The position numbers and the translations under genes were made by a program. From NCBI GenBank assembly GCA_013399115.1, contig VXAA01000846.1, positions 448,447-512,446 on the forward strand: a stretch of 64,000 nucleotides of DNA. Reading direction: 5' to 3'. The notes beneath the pieces were generated by a model. It did no database searches and had not been told where the DNA came from. It saw only the letters and a program-made list of their open reading frames with translations. The DNA is from Anseranas semipalmata (lineage: Eukaryota; Chordata; Aves; Anseriformes; Anseranatidae). Positions within the stretch are counted from its first letter, which is position 1. Every line of letters begins with the position of its first letter. Positions 1 through 12,800 of this stretch are shown piece by piece.

Positions 1-741
1 AAGAAAAAAAAAAAGTACACATCCAATCTTGGAATTGCAGAAACTGAGTTAACAGGTTAACTTTTTAGCCCAGCCTGCTGGGGTTATTTTATTTGTTTAG
101 AAGTGTGTTTGTGTGTAAATAAGCTGAAGCATTTTTATTTGTGGTTAAAGAGGGGGGGGTTAAAAAACTGCTTAGTTTTGAGTTTCAGTAATGTAATAAT
201 TGCAAACAGTTGTTTATTTTCAGTTTTCAAATGCCCTTGGCATTTGGAGAACTGAAGCATTTATTAATGTAAAGCATCTAGAGCTAGTGATAGAAATACC
301 GATACTTATATTGATACTTAGTGTCAGAAAATGTGCCCTGTAGTGTTACCTAAGATTCCAAACCTTGGCGTCAAAATAACTTTTTCCATTCCCTTATTTA
401 TTTATTTATTTATATCCTTTTCCTCACTGGCTTGTCCAGAAGCTTAAGCTTTTCTTTGAAACCAAGCTTAGAGTGTTAATTATGGCCAGATTTTCTTGAT
501 CCTCTTCTCTATTTCTCCACTTGTAAAAAGTGGAGGTACCACTCTTAGTTTTTCAAGATATACTGAGTAACTACCTTGTGTTTGTATATTTACTCATATA
601 TATTGAATTTACTTACAAGTATCTGTGAAATTATTTTAAACCTTTGGAAAGAAGATGGTATGAAGATGCAAACAGTCGTTTCTTATTTGTAACTCCACTC
701 TGAGTTCCATCTGCATCAGATGTATTTATTATACTTTACAG
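1..741 (+). other. PITRM1 intron (3' part)
   Basis: Non-coding up to the acceptor at 740-741. It holds a G8 run near 152 and a short TTTA repeat; no exon or mobile element is recognised. Confidence 0.7.
394..411. repeat. (TTTA)n microsatellite
   Basis: About four and a half perfect TTTA units in a PITRM1 intron. Confidence 0.8.
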
Positions 742-830
742 CAAGAACACTATGTAACGTGTGGCTTAGACTCATTTGCTGCCGATCCTTCCAAGCAGAC
801 AACTGTCAGTGTCAGCTACTTGTTGGCAGA
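742..830 (+). CDS. PITRM1: PITRM1 window exon 1
   Basis: Follows ACAG and ends before gtaagt. It encodes ..[19 protein letters not shown].., matching human TCGPDSFATDPSKQTTISV. It ends two bases into a codon completed by the next exon. Confidence 0.93.
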
Positions 831-3800
831 GTAAGTCTATCAAAATGAAATTCTGAATCAAAGACTTATTTCAGAACTTTAAGCAAGATGCAGGTGTACT
901 TAATTGTGCCCCCATCCCTCTTTTCAAATGTCATCTTTAAGTTAAATAATTCTGTGGGCGGAAACTAGACAAATCCTCCTTTAGTAAATGAAAGTTTAAG
1001 TACAAAGAATTTTTCATGTCCTTGTCTTTAGCAGGTAGAGATAAGGACAATCGGCCATTATCTTACGGAACTATTCAGTGGGTTAGGCTTTGGGAACACT
1101 GGCTTCTTGTCTTTCAATTGCCTTCCATGTGCAAACTTTTCTGTATGACACAACTGCTAACTTCATCTGTCCATGCAGCCTAATTGAACTTGCAGAGCTT
1201 TACTGCTAGTTATGATGAGTCAAAAACCCAGAACTCTCTTAGTTTCCTAAGTTTTGGTGTGGTGTTCATAAGTGGCAATTATTTCTCCCTTGCCTCTCCT
1301 ACACTGTGTAGTAGAAGTAATTCTTTTGAAATTAACTCAGTGCTGTTTGGTGTTACATATTTGTAGTTGGATGGCTTTTAAGAACTAATAATTTTTCTTC
1401 AGCATTACAGACACCTTTGAAACTTTCACGCTAAGCCTGTTGTCTTCACTGTTGGTTGATGGGCCAAATTCTCCTTTTTACAAAGCCTTAATTGAGTCTG
1501 GTGTTGGTACAGATTTTTCTCCTGATGTTGGGTAAGTGTTACAATTTGCATTTTGTCCCTATAGCAATATTAGAAAAGTTACAAACCAACACCAAGTTGG
1601 GAAAAGTCATCTCTCATACAGGCAACCTAGGCCACACCAGAAGAATCTAAAAGGTTTTTCCTGATGAACTATAAAGCATTGTCAAGTGTAATTTTTGGCT
1701 TGTCAATATAATTCAGTACAAGCTATGTTAGTGTAAACAAAGTTCTGTATAATGTTTATCAACAAGAAAAACATGTAGATAAGAACATGGTATACTGTCA
1801 GTGTGCTAATTACTTGGAGTTTTCATCTTGTGCATTTACTATTACTCAGAAAACTATTAAAAATTAGTTTGTTTGCTTTTACTGTGTACTGTGTTACCTT
1901 TGCTTTTTTTGCTTTAATCCTATGATTTAGTAGTAGGTAAGTTTGGCACAAATGTACTTTTGTGCAATTAAGTGCCATTAATCTGCCATCGGCAGAATAT
2001 GAAAAGATATGTCTGCCAGCATTTATTTATTCAAACTGTAGCTTTTGCAAACAGTCTTCTGAGCTAGCTCTGCACTGCAAACTAAAGATGGGTGGATTCT
2101 CTTAACCTAACTACAGGCTCAGCTGCTCATCATAGTTTGACTTTATTGTCAGCAGAAAGAAAGAAGCACTTTCAGGGCATGATTCATCTGACTGATTTTA
2201 AACTTGAGGATGACAAAAATCATGCTTTGTCTCCACTGTCTCATATGTTTGAGTGGGAAACCTAAACATACTAATGTAGCCGTATCGTAACGCCTCGGGG
2301 TACTCTGGCTTGAAATTGTCTCTCTTGGGTGTGCTGCAAGACCTGTGTCATGAATGCCAGAGCTATGCAGACATCTTAATACCACAGGGCATGGTATCTG
2401 CCTTCAGACACTGAAGGAGTGATTCAGCTGTTGTATATTTCATCAGCTAAGGCTTTTCCAGGTTAACTGTATTAATCTGGTGTTGAACCATAGAGTGAGT
2501 TGTCTATTAGACATTAATGACTGTGCTGGTGAATCAATATAGAAGGCAAATTTTGAGTCTGCATATCCTGAATTTGACACCTGAGTCTGTCATTGAATCC
2601 CTTCTGTGGTTTTTAGATGTGGAGTAGTGGATGTTTAGAGCTGATGAACATCTATTGCTTTTTGCTTGTTGTCTTTGGTCCAAACTGCTAGGCGCTACAT
2701 ATTTCTGCAGGTATCAGTTTCTCTCTCTAAAGTGGAGTTCTTATAGTTAGCTACGCCTGACAAAAATTGGACAACTTTTTTTGTTGGTAGTATTGGAAAA
2801 TAATTGCAACAGACACAGAACACTTCACCTTCACCACTTGCTTTACCAATAGTGCTTTAAATATACTAATTTAAAAGTACTATTTCACTCGCCTGCTTAA
2901 GTAGAATATATGTGCTTGGCTTTACAGGCAGCTAAAATTTTCACTTAACAAAAGAAATATTATTACCTGAAAATACTTACTAATGAACTGGAAGATGAAC
3001 AGAAATGATTAGCTTTTCTTCTGTAACTGTGTTTCTTTCTCTAATATGATATGCCGTGTGGTTTTCTAACACTGTGTTACTACTACAATTTCTTGTCTCT
3101 TTGGTAATTATTTTTCTTTCTGTCTAGCTTTTAAAGTCCTCTTCATGTATACGAAAACGATGGGTGTTTTTCCCTTTCTGCTTTTGCTAGCAGGTTTAAT
3201 GCTTAAGTTCTGGTACTTGTCACTGAGCTGAGTATGTTTTATTCTAGGTTTAATGGCTCAACAAGAGAAGCCTATTTCAGTGTGGGTCTACAGGGTATTG
3301 CTGAGACAGACATTGACACTGTGAAACAGATTATTGCTAGAACAGTTGATGAAGTTATTGCGTGAGTAATACTAAGTTTATGAGAATATTGTTAGTTCTC
3401 ATACAGTCTTTTACAATTACATATTAATAGTAATATATAGGCATATAACACAGGCATGTATATACTGATATGCCTTAAAATTTTAGTTATGTTTAAAAAA
3501 AATGCACTGAAGAAGCAGTTATATTACTCAATACTCTTAAAATTTGTATCTGCTACTTCCTCTGTTGTAGCATATTCATCAGCATAACCTTCAGGAGTTT
3601 AATGATATTAGTGCTGTTTTACTAAATGACACAGCATGATAAGATTATTTCATATCGATTTTAATTTAGTGTGGAAGACATCATGTTGTAATGCTTCCTT
3701 TGTTGATGTTATAATTCATTTTCATAATTTCACTTAGAGTGATTAGTGCTAATGGATATGATTTCTTTCTCTCTTTACCCCTTCCCAAAGGAAAGGATTT

Positions 3801-6800
3801 GAGGAAGATAGGATTGAAGCTCTACTTCACAAAATTGAAATCCAGCTGAAGCATCAGTCTACGAGTTTTGGACTTGCCCTGACATCGGTAAGTCTGTGAG
3901 TGTGCTTATATGTGTGTTGTGTTTTCTTTTTTCTTTTTTATTTTTCTCCAGAAATGAGCAAGAAACCTGCATTCTACGTATTTACAAAATATGAGGTCAT
4001 TTTGTAGGCTCTTGATATCTAAAACTTTTCCCTTTATCGCTTTTTCTTTGTCATCTCATGTACATCTCTCTTTATTCTTTTCAGTAGTCTTCAAACCATT
4101 GCTAGACTCTGCGCTGTATGACTTGATCAGGCAGTGAGCCTGTTGTCTTTGCCTGAATAGTAGCTTTGATTGCAGTAGGACTGATTACTTCTGTAAGAGA
4201 GGAATGTCATGCTGGCTCTTGGTACGTTTTGGCCAGTTGCCCATATGTTTGTAGAAATCAAATCAAAGAACTGTATTTTTCTTTGGAATTTAGGGTTGTG
4301 CCACTATAATTTAATATAATTGCTAGCCCTACCATTAGAAGGACTTTCCTCTGTGTGATTTATTTATTTAAAACATAAATAGGAGAATTCGGTAACTAAC
4401 TGGTAGCTTTTCTTCTTAGCCTGCAGGTTTCCATTTGTTTCTATTTGTTTCTAAAGTGATCAAAACAGTAGAAATTGTGTTCTAGGATGGTGGCCTGTTC
4501 CAGCTTGCTTACATTTTATCTGTGCAGCTGTTAAAAAACAATGTCTCCTGATACCCTTGCATCCTTAGCTAGGTTCTACACGAAAAGCTTATGGAGAATC
4601 AGGTTACCAGGTAGAAGAGGTCAGTGCCTTCTGCTCCATTTCCCTTCCTCAGGAACTTGTAGAGAGCAATGAAGTTGCCTCTTAGCCTCCTTTTCTCCAA
4701 GCTAGATAAACCAAGTGCCTCAGCATCTCCAGGTAGGATGTGCCTTCCAGCACTTCTACCAGCTTTGCTGCCCTCCTCTGGACGCATTCAAGTATCTTAA
4801 TATCCTTTTTATATTGTGGAGACCAGAACCGTACACAATATTTGAGGTGAGGCTGCACCAAAGCTAAATATACCAGGAGAATCCCCTCTTTTGACTGGCT
4901 GGCAATGCTGTGCTTAATGCACCCAAATGTGATTTGCCCTCTTGGCTGCCAGGACACACTGCTGGCTCATGCTGAGCCTGCTCTCACCAGCAGCCCCAGA
5001 TCCCTTTCTGCTGAGCTGCCACTTGTCTCCCAGTCTGTACCAGTGTCCAGCACTTCTCCGTCCCAGGTGCAGCACCTGGCATTTGCCCTTGTTGAATTTC
5101 ATGCCTTTGTAGGTTGCTCAATGCTCCAGTCTGTCTAGATCCCTCTGCAAGGCCTCTCATCCATGCAGAGAGTTAACAGCACTTTCCAGTTTAGTATCAA
5201 CTTGCAAACCTATTAATGATGCATTTGATTCCTGTGTCCAAGATCATTGATAAAAATGTTGAACAGAATCAGCCCTAGAATTGAGCCCTGGGGAACACCG
5301 CTAGTGAATAAATCATTTCATTTGACTGATAGAGTAAATGAGGAGACTGTTATATTTATATACTGTATTGTATCCACCTCCTGTGCCCCTTTTCCTTCCT
5401 TCTTGGCCTGAAAATGAATTTATTTTAAATGGGAGAGAGGAAAGAATATTGCAATAGATTTCCAGAGTACAGACACACACACCTGTGCAAAAAGGGTTGT
5501 GTGTGTGGGGGGGAAGTAGTTTGGTATAGTAAAATTGGAAGAGTGAGCGAAGGAAACAAGGGACAGATGTTGATAGTATCGTCCTTCAGTTTGATCAAAT
5601 ATTTCAGCTTCATTCCCCTCCCCAATCTCTTAGAAGTATTCAATAGCTACTACATACCTACTATTTAGCTGTAGATGATAAGGTGGTTTTGGAACATAGA
5701 TGCTGCCGATTATAGAAATGCATATGGATTGTCCTGCTTACTTAATTACTCTTTCCCTTCAGTATATAGCCTCCTGCTGGAATCAAGATGGGGATCCAGT
5801 GGAGCTTCTGAAGATTGCAGATAAAGTCTCTCGGTTCAGGCAGTGCCTTAAAGAAAATCCCACATTTCTTCAGGAAAAAGTTAAAATGTATTTTAAGGTA
5901 GGAAAACTCACAGAAAAATATCTGCAGTATTAATTTTTGAATCACAATTTTGTATTTAAAATTAAATTGAAGGGTACTGAGTTGTTCATATCCGTACTGT
6001 CTGTTTTTAGATGTAGATGAACAGCAGCACATTTGAATGAAGCATGTTATTTTAAGCGATTGAAGTGAAAATTTTTTAAAATTGGAAAACTTGGCCATTG
6101 GACATTTTGGAAACACACATATTAGAACATTGACAAAATACTAATGTTTTACTAAACTGTGATGACTGATGCTATAGAAGGGCACATGAACGTTTCCTAA
6201 TGAGAAGCTAAGACACAGTGACATGGACGTAGTTACGTTCATTGAACCGCTGTCTGAATTTTGCTGTCAGCACTAATTGCTTTCTGCTCTTTTTCTTGTT
6301 TTCCTCTCCATATGTTCTACTAGAGTGCTTTTAAATTTAAGAATGGTAAAGGCATTATGACATTGAACAGTTCTGAAGCCCTGCATTAGCTAATGGCAGA
6401 ACAAAAAAATCCAGTGATAGCAGTGCAAAAGCATCTTCTGTTTTTGTTTTGTTGGTGGTTTTGTTTTGTTGTTTTGCTTAAATTGTTCAAGTTGTTTTGA
6501 AGGACACATCTATTATATGTAACTGCCAACCTGATTTACTGACGAGTAAATGCTGGTTCACATATACGCGAAGACAACAGGAGACAGTGGCATCAGTTGA
6601 AATCTGCTTTCCTAAAGGCATAATTAGTGTCTGGAAGTAGTAGGGAGCTGTTGAGTTTTTGACTTTTGTGTTAAGAAATACGGGCACAGTATTTTTAAGA
6701 ACGTCCTTTACCGTGCAGTTCTGCTGAGGGGGCTAAGACAAAAGCGCCACTTGATAGGAAGTAACGAGAATAGTTGGATGTTCTGATAACAGAAGATCAT

Positions 6801-9800
6801 GTATCTTATGTTGTACGTTGTGTCTGGAGATTAATAAAGCAGGAAGGCTGGGAGCAAGGGAGAGAATGCTGTTCATCCTGTCCCCATTAAACTGTGTTTG
6901 GTTAATTTTGTATTTCACTCTCTAACTCTGTAGTCAGTCATGTTTCCTTAGTGTTTCCATATAACCACATGGGAGATAAGCTCCTAAAATAGTGAATCCG
7001 ATTACATTGTCCCAAATTATTGTCAGTGTGTCTCAGTGACAGATGTTGCTGTTTGACTCCTACTTTGAAATGGGCATTTTCGAGGTCACTGTCTTTAGAA
7101 TAGCCTCCCATTATTATATAAAATGGAAACTGCTTGAGTAATTTTGTTATTAAAGTTCCATAATACAGTATAAACAAAGAGAAATTCAACAGTAGTTGTG
7201 ACACTTGCATAATGCATGGAGTTCTCTGGCAGCAAGACTGATGTAAACCATTTCTGAGCAGGATAAGGCATGCCCCTTTTACATCATATGGGATTTCTGT
7301 GCACTCAAGCTTGGGCAGGTTGAATGAGGTGTTTAATGAAACCCTCCTGCATTTAACTAGATTCCCCATCTTAGAACATTCTCCAGATATAACTTCTGGC
7401 ATACTGCTCTGTAGTGTTATATGCAGTTGTTTAACCTTGATTTAATTAAATTAACAAGTACTGTGGGCTGTTAAGGGAATCTGACTCCATACTAAAATTT
7501 CACAGCAGGTTGTTCATGCTTGTTCATGTGGTAAACTGCCTCCCTTCCCCACCCTAGCAGCAGACTGCCCTTTATTAAATGAAGAGTTTAAATTGCGTGT
7601 TTGTGATACTTCTGATAGTATGTAAACCAAATGATGCATGGGCTGTTCTTTTCTACTTTTGATGAAACAATAATCTGAGGCAAAACAGGAGGAAGTAGCC
7701 CTCAAAACTAATAATGCTTTGTATTGGGATACATTTCTGCAGGATAATCCGCATAGATTGACTCTGTCAATGAGTCCAGAGAAAGACTACTATGATAAAC
7801 AAGCAAAACTGGAAGCAGAAAAACTGAAAAAGAAGATCAATGCTCTTTCTGAAGAAGAAAAAAAACAAATCTTTGAAAAAGGTTACCATGCTTTTTCATA
7901 TTTTTGTTTGGGTAACTGTTTAAAAACACAGCCTGTTTTTTTTTGTTTTCCCCTCAGCTGTTCTGTAAAATGTCTTAAATTCTTAGATATATTGGGCACA
8001 ATCCAGCATTTGTTCTGAAAGGGATGTTCTTTTTGTTTTTGTTGGAAGCTTATGTGTATGTGTTATGAGGCTATAGTTTACTGTTTGTACTAAAATGTAT
8101 GATTGGTATATTCCATTAGTTTTAACACTCAAAAAATAGAATGATCAAAGTCTCCAGTAGGGCAGAAGAAATGAAATTATTTTAAAATATTAATCTGCTT
8201 ATTCTTTTCTATGTTAATTTGCACTAAGTACAAGATGAATACCACCATTTATGTTAAAGTTCTTTATTTTTGAGCATATGATATTTGCTCCGTGCTCCTG
8301 TAAAATTTACATTTTGTGATTGTACTTCTTATCTTTTCTACTTAAAAAGCCAACTATAAAAAATAATGTTTGACTTATTCTGAGGAATAACTTAAACTTG
8401 GAAACCCTGAGCAGTCATGTAATTTTGTAAAAACAGGGATCTAGTCGCAGAAATCCTATAGAAGAAAAGTGGAGTTAATGTTCAGAAGCGGTGATACTGG
8501 GAGGGGGAGTAGGGGAGCATAAAATCTTTCAGATGAGGTTTTCTACTTACAAAGATAAGTTTGAGAGTGCTTAGAGGCAGCCAGCTAGAATTTGAAAGAG
8601 GCTGAAGTGTAAAATTAAACACAACAATTTAGCTGCATCGGTGTACTGATTGGGCACTTGAGAAAGATCTCTTAAGGGTTAGAACTGTACTGCAGGGTTT
8701 GTGTTGCCTGGGTGGTGTCCGCAGAGCTGGACAACAGGACAGGCTGGCAGATATCACTTCTTCAAGGTTTTAATTACATGTAAACAGGATGCAAAAGGAG
8801 AGGGAGAGGGTGGAAAGAGGATTTATAAAGTGTTCTGTTTGCTGATATGACATGATAAGGTTCAGAATTTGTTACAGTTCAATATTGGAAAGAACAGTTG
8901 ATAGAAAATGCTAAACTTCAAACTTTTGTGTTTTTCTGATCTGCATCACCTCAGTAGGTTTTGATAGCATTTTCACTGGAAAGTGAAAATGACAAACACT
9001 AGTATTCTGCTTTCTTTATTAGGTTTGGAATTAATTGATCTTCAAAGCAAACCTCAGGATACCTCTTGTCTCCCAGCTCTAAAAGTTTCAGACATTGAGC
9101 CCAAAATCCCATTCACTGTGCTGGAGACAACACTCACAGGTTGGTATAAGCAGTATTTTGTCCTGAAAAGAACACCACTATTGGATTGTTATCTAGCTAC
9201 TTGCCAAGCTGTTGCTCTTTTTTGCTCTTTAAGAAGTGTGTGTACCTGTTAAGCTGTAAGTAAACTGTTATACTGTGAGACAAAACAGTAAGCAGAATAG
9301 TTTGTGGAGAAGGAAAAGGCAGTCATTTTGGCCTGAATTGTTAGGTTTTGCCAGTTTGTCAAAGTTGAGGGTGTTTTTACAAGCTAAATATAATACCCAA
9401 AACAAACTGTTAGCACTGTGAGTTGAGCAGAAGCCCTGACCGCAGCCAGTTCCTGGCTTTGTTCTCAGAGTTAGCCTGCTAAAGCCAAGCTTCCAGTCTC
9501 TAAAACTGTCTTTTTATTAGGCTTCAGAATTACGGACTGGAATAAAGGCTTAAACACAGAGTATATAGAATCCTTTGGGTGAGATTAATTAAAAAAAATA
9601 AAATCTGAAAATGAATCTCACTTTGCTGTCTATAGCTATGGTCCTTTTCCACCTCTGCAGTACACAGTTTGTAATGATCTGTTGAAAATTCTTGCCATCG
9701 CCTCTGAGGGGTGATGTGGGGCTGTTCCCAGCTGCAATCCAGCTGCCTGCTCTTCAATGGGAGTCTGGCAGTAGCGCTTCTGATGCAAGCTCCCTGCCTC

Positions 9801-12800
9801 CTGCTTTCTCACTGCCTGCCCTGACCTGCAGTTAGAGAAGTCACTAGGTGGTATGCTCAATTACTCTTGAGCAATCCCCCTGCTTTCCAAAGACTTCAGC
9901 TTTTTCCAGGGTGCAGCACTCCTGGCAACTTGTGCAGCAAGCCATTGTTAAGTGCTCTCCCTCCCTCTCTCCCTATTATTACAGAATATGGTATGCAGGA
10001 ACAACGAGCTAAAATAAATACATGTATATATGTGTGTATGTATATATGTGTGTATGTATATATATAGCATAACTTCATTGAAAGTTTGTCCCTGCTTTGC
10101 CCATGGCTGTCCTATGGGCTGATAGGAAACAAGAAATTGTAGATCTCAGTTTTGTTACGGTTCTGTCAAAATCTTGCAGGTAATACTGCTCTGTAGTATA
10201 TTTCTAACAGACACTTTTCTGCTAAAATTATCAGCAAGTGTCAAGTACTGTATAATTTTGATGCTATAATGTCATGTTTTATGAAAATTCTAGTATGCAT
10301 ATTCTAATACCCAGTGTTAGGATAGAATGTACAGTGCAGGAATTCTTTTTCCTCAACTTTTGAGGTGATGAAGGCAAAAAGTAAGGAAGGAAAAACTTCT
10401 TGAGTTGTTCAGAAACAAATTACCATTCCGTTATGTCAACGTTACCTTTAAAATGCATACTCTGTCAACAGAATTCTCTCGTCTAATTGTCCAGGTATCC
10501 ATTGCTTTACCATGGACAGAAGCAAACAAACAAAAAACCAACAACCCTTCAGTCCAGCTTTCAGTGCAATATGTGAAGTTTAAGCAAGAAGTGGCTCTGA
10601 AGTGATTACAGAAAGATCTTGTAAGAAACGGTTTTGTTTTCATGTACTTACAGAAGGAAACTGCTGATTGTTCTTTTCTTGTTTTTTTGATCCCTAGCTG
10701 ATGAAGTTCCTGTCCAGTACTGTGCTCAGCCAACCAATGGGGTGGTATATTTCAGAGCTGTTTCCAGCTTGAACACTCTTCCTGAGGAGCTCAAACCATA
10801 CGTGCCGCTGTTCTGCAATGTCATTACCAAGTGAGAGGTTTACTGTGCTAGAAGCTAAAGCAGTAAGATGTAAAACAGCTTCCTGAAATAATAATTTCAG
10901 TAGCTGTCCTTATAGGAAGGAGGCGCTGATAAGTTAGTGTCCCGCTGAAACAATGGTTCCTCCCTCTCTCCACCGAGTTGCCAACTCCTTTGCCCTTCTC
11001 CTTCAGTCTCTGCATTGCTTTGTTCCCCAGTGTCAACACAAGCATATTCACCAAACAGATTGGAAATTTGATCTAAAAGTAGCCTAGCAAAAATTAAAGT
11101 TTTCACTTAAATTTTTTTGGTGTAGTTTCACAAAGTGGTCACAGAAACACTGACCCTATCAAAGGGGCAAGAGTGACACAGGGTAGATGAAGTGACCTGG
11201 GCCAGAAGGAGTCTGTTCTTTTTAGTGGTGGTATCAGCTTATGTGGTGTTGGTACTCTAGTTTCACGTGGATGTTGGGAGCAAGTCTGTACATAAAGCAT
11301 GCTTCTTAATTCACTATTTTGAATTAGCAGTGGATTTTAGTTGAAGAGCTTGGTGTATTACTTTTATTTTTTTAATACAAATTGTGAAGTATTATGTTTA
11401 ACAACGCCCCATATTACTTAGTTGCTAACTTACTATTGACCTAAACGGTAACCTTTGCATTTGGTATATGAGTCCTGGTTTTGCCATACAGTGAAAATAG
11501 AAGTAAATCTCTGATTATTTTTCACAGGATGGGATGTGGAGCCCTTGATTACAGGGAACAAGCCCAGAAAATAGAGCTAAAAACAGGTGGGATGTCTGTC
11601 AGCCCACATATCATTCCAGATGATTCACACCTGGATGTGTATGAACAGGTAAATTAATCATAAACATCATGATGTTAAATTACAATAACAGCTCTGTAGT
11701 TAAGGGTCAGTCACAGCTTCAAGTAGAGGGTCAGCTAACGTTCATTGAAAAGAGTGTATAAAAGGGCTTGTGCCTTTTTGTGTAAAATATACACTTGACA
11801 ATTACAGTATCTTAATATTTTGTGTTAAGGGAAACGTTTGATGTGGTTATCCGTTTTAAGACAGTGTTTTAGTAGCATCTGTTACCATATTTTTAAGTGC
11901 TGCAAAAAACTTTGGAAACAAAGGGTAGAGGACAGAATGGCATAGTGCTATGCACAGAGATTGCTGTTAATGTGTATATGTCACAACGTTGAACGTTTTC
12001 AGGATCATTAGATCTTAGTATTGGGCATAACAGTTCTAGCAATATCTCAAGATTTTTCACACTTGCTGGGGTCTACTTCCTGCAGCTTGCTCCCCATAAT
12101 TGTGGAGTTGAGTTAGGGGGACTCCTTTGCAGAAAGGTTCATCCCCAGAACAGTTCTACTCGCACTTCATGTGAAAAATAAGAAAGTCTGTTTCTGAGCT
12201 GCTGCCTACTGTTGAGCAGAGTAATTGACAGGCTTGCTTTGTGTGAAGATCAATCCCATTTCATGTCTGCTCTGATTTTAGTAGCACAGCCTGCATTAAA
12301 GTGGTTTTGTGTTGTGAAGCATTAAGTTGGTATCACTGCATCGCTTCCATTAAAAAGTTCTTGTGTATTTCCCATTCCATTGCTGAAGGAGTTTTTTTGT
12401 GTATTTTTTTTTTTTTTCCTTCAGGGTGTACTCTTTTCATCTCTATGCTTGGACAGAAATCTACCAGACATGATGCATTTATGGAGTGAAATATTTAACA
12501 AGTACTGTACATTGGGTTTCTTTTTTTTCTTCATGTCTTTTGGGGTTCCCCTTTTTTTTCCCCCTCTTCCCCCAACCATTCCCAACTTCTTAGAGATCCT
12601 ACTTCGAGATTTGTTTTCATAACTATATCTTTGAGTGGCTCCTAGTTTCTAAATTAAGTCACACAATGGTTTAGGTTGGAAGGGACCTCTAGAGGCTGTT
12701 CTAACCCCCTCTGATCAAACAGGGCCACCTAGAGCAGGCTACCCAGGAGCATGTCCAGACAGCAAATCTAAGTATTTCATCCGTTGAGTGACTGTACAAT

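Noticed and set aside
4682..4957. ORF with reverse-transcriptase-like peptide as a host gene
   Set aside because: The peptides are CR1 ORF2 C-terminus in broken frames, part of the 4597-5310 LINE fragment.
6938..7402. 154-codon antisense ORF in a PITRM1 intron
   Set aside because: It has no recognisable domain, low-complexity composition typical of AT-rich intron, and no splice or promoter context.
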